Of a DNA stretch of 64,000 bases, positions 57,560 through 64,000 are shown piece by piece. Both the position numbers and the translations under genes were made by a program. Source of the stretch: Lunularia cruciata (Eukaryota; Streptophyta; Marchantiopsida; Lunulariales; Lunulariaceae); the NCBI GenBank assembly GCA_948567375.1, contig OX419762.1:51193034-51257033 (forward strand), written 5' to 3'. Position 1 is the stretch's first letter. The number at the start of each line of letters is the position of its first letter. The notes under the pieces are model-generated. The model saw only the letters and a program-made list of their open reading frames with translations. It was not told the DNA's origin and ran no database searches.

Positions 57560-57955
57560 ACCCTAAACACATCACGAGTGGCCCTTAGCGTCTACGCGTG
57601 CCAACGAGCGCCTCCGAGTGACTACAAGCCAAAAATCCATGTCTGTCAAGCACTGACAAGCGCATACCGACTTCATGAGGCTTTTCGCAGCATTGTCGAG
57701 CGCCACCCAATGGCCATGAGCATCAACTGGCACCTACCTAGTGGCCACCCAGCGACCACGAGCGACTATTAGTGCTCAATCCCTTCTATGAGCGCCTATG
57801 AGCGGCGATGAGCGCCCACAAGCACCCTAAACAACTTGCTTGCCTTTATTTTGTTTTCTGTGTTGTATTGGATTGAGCGGCAACAAGCGGTGACTAGCGG
57901 CAAGAGAGACTTTTGGGCGGCTATGAATGTCAACTAGCGGCATCTTGGGCTTATT
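57560..57955 (-). repeat. C-rich degenerate motif array (right), inverted relative to the left array
   Basis: Motifs GAGCGCC, AGCGGC and AGCGACC repeat to about 57950. GTCTACGCGTGCCAACGAGC (57590-57609) reversed resembles GGCGCTCGTAGAC of 53301. Together with the left array it may bound a DNA transposon of about 4.7 kb. Confidence 0.5.
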
Positions 57956-58122
57956 GTGCAAGAAAGACATGACAGGAACGGAGTGGTAAAGACAACATCA
58001 AAAACAAAAACTTGTGAGGAACTGAATGGTAACAAGCTACATCAGGCAGATACTAGAAGCATTTATCAAGTTTCCATAACTCATCTTTATTATAATCATA
58101 ATAAAGGTTACATGGTGGTATA

Positions 58123-59354
58123 CTATTCACTATCAGTAGAGTATGATGGACGTTGAACCTGAGTGAGCACTTTAAAATAGTTACTTATTTCCTCAAAAGT
58201 TTTCCCTGCTTGTATGAGACTCATTTTGATTTCATGAGTGCGCTTTGATTCTAAACTCTTCTCCTTAAATTTGTGTTTGTCTGCCCTAGCTTTCCTTTTA
58301 TCTACACTCAATTTTTTCTCTATTTCAATTTTCATCTTCTTTGTCTCTAATCTAACGCACTCTGCTTCCATTCTCATCATTGTTTTCTCTCTCTTCCTCA
58401 TGTTGGTGGCTTCTAGTTCAGCTAGTCATGACCTCTCTCTGGATTCTATACTATATGCCTTTAACATGGTAATTTTTGCTAAATCATGAGACAATGACAT
58501 ACTAGGTGAAAACTTGGGTACCTTACTTGCAGATATTCCACCTTTCCTCCTCTTTGGGTCACGTTCCTCTTCTTGGTCTGCACAATCGGATCCATCTCTT
58601 GTAGAAATTAAAGGCGATGGTGGTGTAATGAAAGGCGAGTCCTTGATCGGTGGAACAAATGGAGACTCATCTTCTAGTGATAGGATTCCATTCTCCATGC
58701 CACTTGCTAAACTTTCCACCCCTTGGGTGTTTGTGACCAACACAGGGCCCGAGTCAAGGAGCACCACCTCTGGAGGAGATGAGAATTGGGAGCACTCCTG
58801 CGCACCTTCATGGACCTCCTCCTTGCCAGCCTCGCAAATCTCGCTCAAATTAGGATTACAATCTCCTAAACTTACCATTGCCGGTGGACTTATGTTCACT
58901 CTGCTCCCAAACATGGCTTCCATTCTTGCAAAATGAGGGCACATTCCATTCAATTTATCTTCTATATTTTTCCACCCTTTGCCATATTCCTTCTCGGTGA
59001 GCCCTTCTCCCGTAACCTTGTTCTTAAGCTCCTGAGTTTCTTTGTACTGTTTCATGTACCGGAACCATTTCTTGTAAAATCCGTCACTTGTCATAGAAGT
59101 AGGAAATCCGATACCCTCTCTAATCAAAAAGGTTGCCATGAAACTAAATGGGGTCGATTTCTGAATGGGCTTTTTGCAATTCCCACCATGAATCTGTGCA
59201 AAATGCTCGGGTCCTCCAAATAATCCAGTATTTGGCTGTAATGGTGTGTTTCCATGCAAAATCGTTCATCTTCCTTGGTTTGGCCAAACACAAAAGAAGC
59301 CATCCTCAACAAGTCTCCAAATTTCCCTAATGGCTGTTGAGATTGTGAATCCAA
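58123..59354 (-). pseudogene. Myb/SANT-like protein, probable Harbinger partner
   Basis: On the minus strand the frame from about 59259 holds a Myb/SANT-like domain (FYKKWFRYMKQYKETQELKN, YGKGWKNIEDKLNGMCPHF, then MFGSRVNISPP), an acidic Ser/Pro middle, KRRK and a coiled coil rich in Lys/Glu that continues after one TGA (58426-58428) to 58123. The start (MDSQSQQPLG at 59354) is in another frame, so a shift lies near 59150-59250. Proteins of this kind are the second product of PIF/Harbinger elements and bring the transposase to DNA. It faces the transposase at 51643 and ends just beside the insertion point of element D. Confidence 0.6.
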
Positions 59355-59369
59355 AGATGACTCTATAGG

Positions 59370-60109
59370 TGTAATACCAAGAGCAAGCCATATGATCTAG
59401 ATGTGAAATTTGGTTTGGTAACATCTTGAATGATGTTATAAATGATGGTCAAAATAGATAAGATAGAAGTATCACCAAAAGAGTACTTCTACTAATAGGG
59501 CAGAAACCAAAATAGACTTGAGAACCTTAGAACCAATAGCTAGACATATGATTTAAAGGTGAGAATTGGTTTGGTAAAATATGGAAGGATGTCTCACATG
59601 ATGGACTAAACAGATCAGAAAGAGGTATCACCAAAAGGGGACTTCTACTAATAGAGTAGGAACCGAAATATACCTGAAATCTTTGAAGGCAATTTCGGAG
59701 GCCTAAACGGATGAATTAGGCCTAAAAAATGTCCACATTCCCCTTTCAACAAAGGAAAAGCTGGCCTTCCCTCCCCCTTGCTTTGTCTCATCCAGAGCTT
59801 TCCAATGGTACCTTACTCATGTGATTCTGAGATTCCTACAGGAAGATTCCCTAAAAGATTCCCTTCGGTCAAAGCTTGTTTGACCAACCAGATAGGACCT
59901 AGACCAAACATGTCACCCATCCAAGTAAGTAATCCAAGGGTGGAGCTTGCTGACATGTCACCTATCTGTGTCCTTAATCCTATAGTGGAGCTTCTTTGGA
60001 GGAGATCCTCTTTGTCTATATAATAAACAGAAGGTGCTCCTTTGGGGCATAGAATGTTTGAGTGTGCAATCTGTGTTTTTCTCTCTTCTCTTGTCCTCGG
60101 AGTATTACA
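59370..60109 (+). repeat. 5' LTR of element D
   Basis: 740 bp, TGTAATACC...GTATTACA, closely matching the LTRs of element C. Confidence 0.95.
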
Positions 60110-60110
60110 A

Positions 60111-60125
60111 TGGTATCAGAGCGAG
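60111..60125 (+). other. Primer-binding site of element D
   Basis: TGGTATCAGAGCGAG directly follows the LTR after one base. It is the standard complement of initiator Met tRNA. Confidence 0.92.
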
Positions 60126-60249
60126 TGTTTTAATCCAAGAGAGTGGATCACCCCTCTTGGAATAGCATGAACTACTAAAATTGAGTAATTTGAGGTGGAG
60201 AACATAGAGTAATCGCTAGACTTAGAAAGGACTTTAGAGAGCGGATGGG

Positions 60250-60679
60250 ATGGATGCACCGGAGGACAATTTCCCGCACCTAGCTTTCAATTCTCAAACC
60301 CATTCCACATCAAGGTTATGTACATCTAGCGTGAGCAGATGAGGGTATCGCTAGTTTATCACTTTGGTGTAGAATTCATGGACAAAGTGATGAACTCACC
60401 AAACCCGGTGATTCTACCTGTGGTGATATATGACAGAGAGTGGGATTTGACAATCTACATTCTATTATGATAATATGGATATGAATATTCCAAATCCTCT
60501 CCCTTTCAACACTCAAGTAGAAATCCATTATGTAGTGAGGCCGAAAGTGATGTTCAGAGATTTGGTGGTTATAAATTTTGGTGAGGAGTATTCTCAATGA
60601 GTGATAGCTTCTGAGGTCCCAATGGTAGTTCCAATAGTTTGTGCGCCTTCCAGAGTGATTATATTGATTCTTTATTGAA
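60250..60679 (+). pseudogene. Leader ORFs of element D
   Basis: Counterparts of 30394-30824 in C. The first has a one-base deletion after MDAP and a CAG-to-TAG change. The second (MNIPNPLPFNTQVEIHYV, from about 60481) is open but for one TGA where C has CGA. The shared stop positions show the two-ORF layout is ancestral. Confidence 0.4.
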
Positions 60680-60711
60680 GTAGACATTAGCAATTGAGTG
60701 TTGCAAGAACC

Positions 60712-61798
60712 ATGGATCCGCAATTGCAAGAGTTGGTGCAAGGAATGCAAGGCATGTTGAATGAATTTCAAGAGATTAAGATGACCATAGAGACATTACA
60801 AAGTCAAGTGCAGATTCTCAGGAATGATTAAGCCATGCAAGAAGAAGAGACATCTCCAAACCCAATACCTGTGACTGAAGTACTTGGAGAGGCACCCGTG
60901 CCTACGAACCCTATCAACGATGAAGCCACATTGCTACTCTGGATGAAGAAGACCTGCAACATTGAGCCTTACAAGGGGCAGCGTATGATGGGAGTAGTGG
61001 AAAATTGGATCTCAAGAATGAATTGATATTTCAGATTGTTCTCAACAGAGATCACAGAGCATGCTGCAAGCGTGTTTGCATGTGGATACTTGACCGATAA
61101 AGCCCTCACATGGTATGATGCTTGGGAATGATCCATGCTGGCAAAGAGAAGGGAGGTCACATGAACAATAATGCAAGAAGGACTGTTGAAGAATTTCCAA
61201 TCGGTGGATTTTGTGCAAATGGCTCAAACCCGACTATGGGGATTGAGACAAAAGAATAGCGTACAAGAGTATGTGGAGGTATTTTTGGATCTACAAGTTG
61301 CAATTACCAACATGAGTCCAGTACAGGCTCTCGATAATTTCAAACGAGGGTTGAAAGAGCGAATTCGCCAAGAAGTCATGGTGCAAAATCCTCGCACGGT
61401 ATTTGAAGCCATTGCTTGTGTGTAGAGAATAGCAGGAGCATTAGGTGGAGGTGAAGGAGTAGTTCCACCTCAACATTATCGGGCAGAAATGCCACACATG
61501 GGGACCAGTACCGATGGAATTGGGCAACCTTCGATTCCGGGATCGAGGAGCATTACCGCTTCAAGGGGAGCGGGGACGGGTAGAAGAACAAAGAGATGGA
61601 GTCCCACGAGGAGAAGGGACTCGAGGAGAATAATGCCATTATTACAATTGTGGCCGTATTGAGCACATATCTACCAACTATTGCACTCGTTTCCCTAGAG
61701 GCCCTTGGCCTTCGTACAGGCAATCTTTGAACAACATGGAGAGGCACATTGAAGAAGAGGAGGTAGAAATCACTTCGGAAAACAAAGATTGCCAGTAA
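60712..61798 (+). pseudogene. Gag of element D
   Basis: Begins MDPQLQELVQGMQGMLNEFQ and follows C closely. Stops at about 60830, 61024, 61129, 61162 and 61424 sit where C mostly has sense codons (CAA, CGA, TGG, CAA). The knuckle region near 61640-61690 is altered (CGRIEHISTNY), so zinc binding is lost. Confidence 0.88.
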
Positions 61799-61887
61799 AT
61801 GCACCTTGCAGCCTTATTGGCTCAATAAGGAAGCAAAGAAGCAAGGGAAGGAAGAAGAAGAATGCGCAAAGATCCCGAAAGGCAACC

Positions 61888-64000
61888 TCACAATTGATTT
61901 TCGTGAATGGAATCCTAGAAGGTAATCAAGTGAGAGTATTAATAGATCCGGGAGCAACAGAGAATTTCTTGTCTCCCTCTATTGCAATAAGATTGGGAAT
62001 GGACCTAGAGAGAGATGGGAGTGAAGAAGTAGAGTTACCAAATGGGCAAATAGAGAGGATTGAATCATTACCTAGACGGGTAACCCTCTCTGTAGGAGAA
62101 TATCATGAAGCAATTGAGTGGCGAGTGATATAGTTAGCTCGTTATGATGCAATTTTAGGCATGCCATGGAGGAAGCAGTACAACCCTATGGTAGATTGGA
62201 GGAAGAAAGTAGTGAGAACCAACCAATGGTCAATCATTGGGGTTAAAAAAAATCACACAGGCAGAAACTACCTTTATATGTCATAGGGACGGCAACTGTC
62301 TGTAAGACCAATAGATGTTTTATGGGTCTAATAAGAGAAGTCCAGAGTGCACAACTTGATGGACAAATTCTTGAGAAATTGAAGGATGTGGTGGATGAGT
62401 TTCAAGATGTCTTTCCCGATGATCTACCCTTAGGATTACCACCAAAAAGGCAAATAGATCACAAAATTGAGACACTCTCGGGGAAGACACCTCCTTGGTA
62501 AGGCCCCATATTGCCTATCACCTCATGAGTTGGAGGAATGTAAGACTCAAATTGAGGAGATGCTACATAAAGGGTTCATCTAACCTAGCGTATCACCATA
62601 TGGGGCCCGTGTCTTGTTTATGAAGAAGAAGGATGGTACAATGCGCATGTGCATTGACTATCGTGGTCTCAATCTACAAACAGTGAAGAACAAATACCCC
62701 TTACCTCGCATGGATGACCTGTTTGATCAACTCCATGGAGCAAGATACTTCACCAAATTGGACTTGCGGAGCGGTTACAATCAAATCCAAATTGCAGAGG
62801 AAGATGTGTACAAAACTGCCTTTTGAACCAGGTATGGCCACTTTGAGTATCTTGTGATGCCTTTTGGTCTCACCAATGCACTTGCGACTTTCATGAGTCT
62901 AATGAATGACATATTTTGTCCATACTTGGATAAGTCTATTATCGTCTTCTTGGATGATATCTTAGTATATAGTAGCACGATCATAGAACACAAACAACAT
63001 CTACGAGAGGTCCTCCAGATTCTAAGACAAAATCAATTGTACACTAAAATCTCAAAGTGTGAGTTTGGCAAGTCTGAAGTAGACTACTTGGGGCATAGAG
63101 TAAGTACAGAGGGCATTCAAGTATTGACATATAAAATAGAGGTCATTCAAAAATGGAGTGCCCCAGAAGATCAGACTCAACTTAAGAGCTTCTTGGGGTT
63201 GACGGGATTCTATCATAGATTTGTCAAGGACTTCTCCAAGGTTGCACAGCCTTTAACGACACTACTTGACAAGGGGAAGAAGTGGACATGGGGAACTACA
63301 CAAGAGTTGGCCTTTGAAGAATTGAAGGCCGCCTTGCTACATGCACCAATCTTGAAGTGGTATGACCCAAAACATCCAATCAAGTTAGCTATAGATGCAT
63401 CAGGCGTAGGAATGGGAGCAGTCCTACAACAAGAGTGGCATGACGGATGGCATCCAATTGCATATTTCTCTTGAAAGTTGTTACCAACAGAGCGTAACTA
63501 CCACACCACAGAACGAGAAGAGCTGGCCATCGTTCTAGCAACCAAGCATTGGAAGCACTACCTAGGCGAGAAGACATTTGTAGTAGAGACAGACCACAAA
63601 CCTCTAGTCTACCTCGAGATGCAAAAGGATCTATCTCGTCACCAAATTTGGTGGGCAGAGTGGCAACAAAGCTTCAACATGACAATCACCTATGTGGAAG
63701 GTAAGAAGCAACTTGTAGATGCATTCATGCGCATGCCAATGGCAAACAACTTGGTGGTAGAGGTTAAGATTAACCCTGAATTCTGGTTGCTACAAAAACT
63801 GATCCACAGATTGTAGAAGCACAATCATCCAAAGGTGTCACCAGCACCCAAGGACTCACCTTTCGGGATGGCAGATTATGGATCCCAAATGTCCCAAAAT
63901 TATGCACCACCATTCTAGCGGAATGTCATGATTCGGCCATTGCAGCTCATGTCGGAGTGAACAAGACCTTGGATGCAATCAAGCGCCATTACCATGATGA
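61888..64000 (+). pseudogene. Pol of element D: protease, RT, RNase H, integrase start
   Basis: Protease LIDPGATENFL is near 61940, [13 protein letters not shown] near 62641, [15 protein letters not shown] near 62750, [10 protein letters not shown] near 62948, RNase [15 protein letters not shown] near 63390 and TDHKPLVYLEMQ near 63590. Stops such as TGA for CGA (62825, 63472) and TAA for CAA (62581) break it. The integrase zinc region starts before the window ends. Confidence 0.92.

Larger units (their letters stand above)
59370..64000 (+). mobile_element. Element D: second chromovirus copy, truncated by the window end
   Basis: It starts TGTAATACC after CTATAGG. A 740-bp LTR, an intact primer-binding site, the leader ORFs, Gag, protease, RT, RNase H and the start of integrase follow, collinear with element C. 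The 3' half is beyond the window. Stops differ from those of C, so the two died separately. Confidence 0.93.

Overview
The window looks like nuclear DNA of a green-lineage eukaryote. It has GT-AG introns, Ty3/gypsy chromoviruses, a Harbinger transposase and a TMEM131-family gene with a land-plant style layout. A seedless plant or streptophyte alga is my best guess, because retrotransposons carrying a DNMT have been reported from charophytes (and dinoflagellates); no sequence here fixes the species. About 10 kb on the left and 5 kb in the middle look like host genes. Most of the rest is nested mobile DNA.

Layout. 1-9.7 kb: a possible divergent gene start on the minus strand, a promoter and long first intron, then a TMEM131-like membrane protein gene (4112-9727, +). 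9.7-12.2 kb: nothing recognisable. 12.2-42.5 kb: a five-layer nest. An old LINE-like element X (minus) was split by element B (12459-39618, minus). B was split by its sister element A (14030-23959, minus), by a 416-bp heat-shock-element-rich insertion (24310-24725) and by chromovirus C (29523-36842, +). C was split by an inverted solo LTR (34190-34917). Four of these five insertions (A, B, C and the solo LTR) can be undone to a clean target site with duplications of 4 bp (TTTG, ACAT) or 5 bp (AGTAG, CCTAC). 43.9-47.5 kb: a multi-exon host gene of unknown function on the minus strand. 47.8-48.7 kb: a second piece of X. 50.8-59.4 kb: a 50-bp tandem array, a dead Harbinger transposase, a block of unknown ORFs bounded by GC-rich short-motif arrays, and a Myb/SANT-like ORF. 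59.37-64 kb: chromovirus D, cut by the window end.

The outstanding object is the A/B family. In sense order it encodes Gag with two zinc knuckles, an aspartic protease, a DNMT3-type cytosine-5 DNA methyltransferase, reverse transcriptase, RNase H, a DDE integrase and a C-terminal PHD finger, all in one frame. Its ends are not ordinary LTRs. They form split direct repeats, A1 - coding - B1 A2 B2, an arrangement known from tyrosine-recombinase elements (Ngaro type) but found here with a DDE integrase and 4-bp target duplications. Both independent insertions show the same ends, and in copy A both repeat pairs are about 98% alike, so the arrangement is made by transposition and is not decay. The copy A frame is broken by six stops, all TAG; four of them align with CAG or CAA in copy B. 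This suggests C-to-T change at CAG (CHG) sites.
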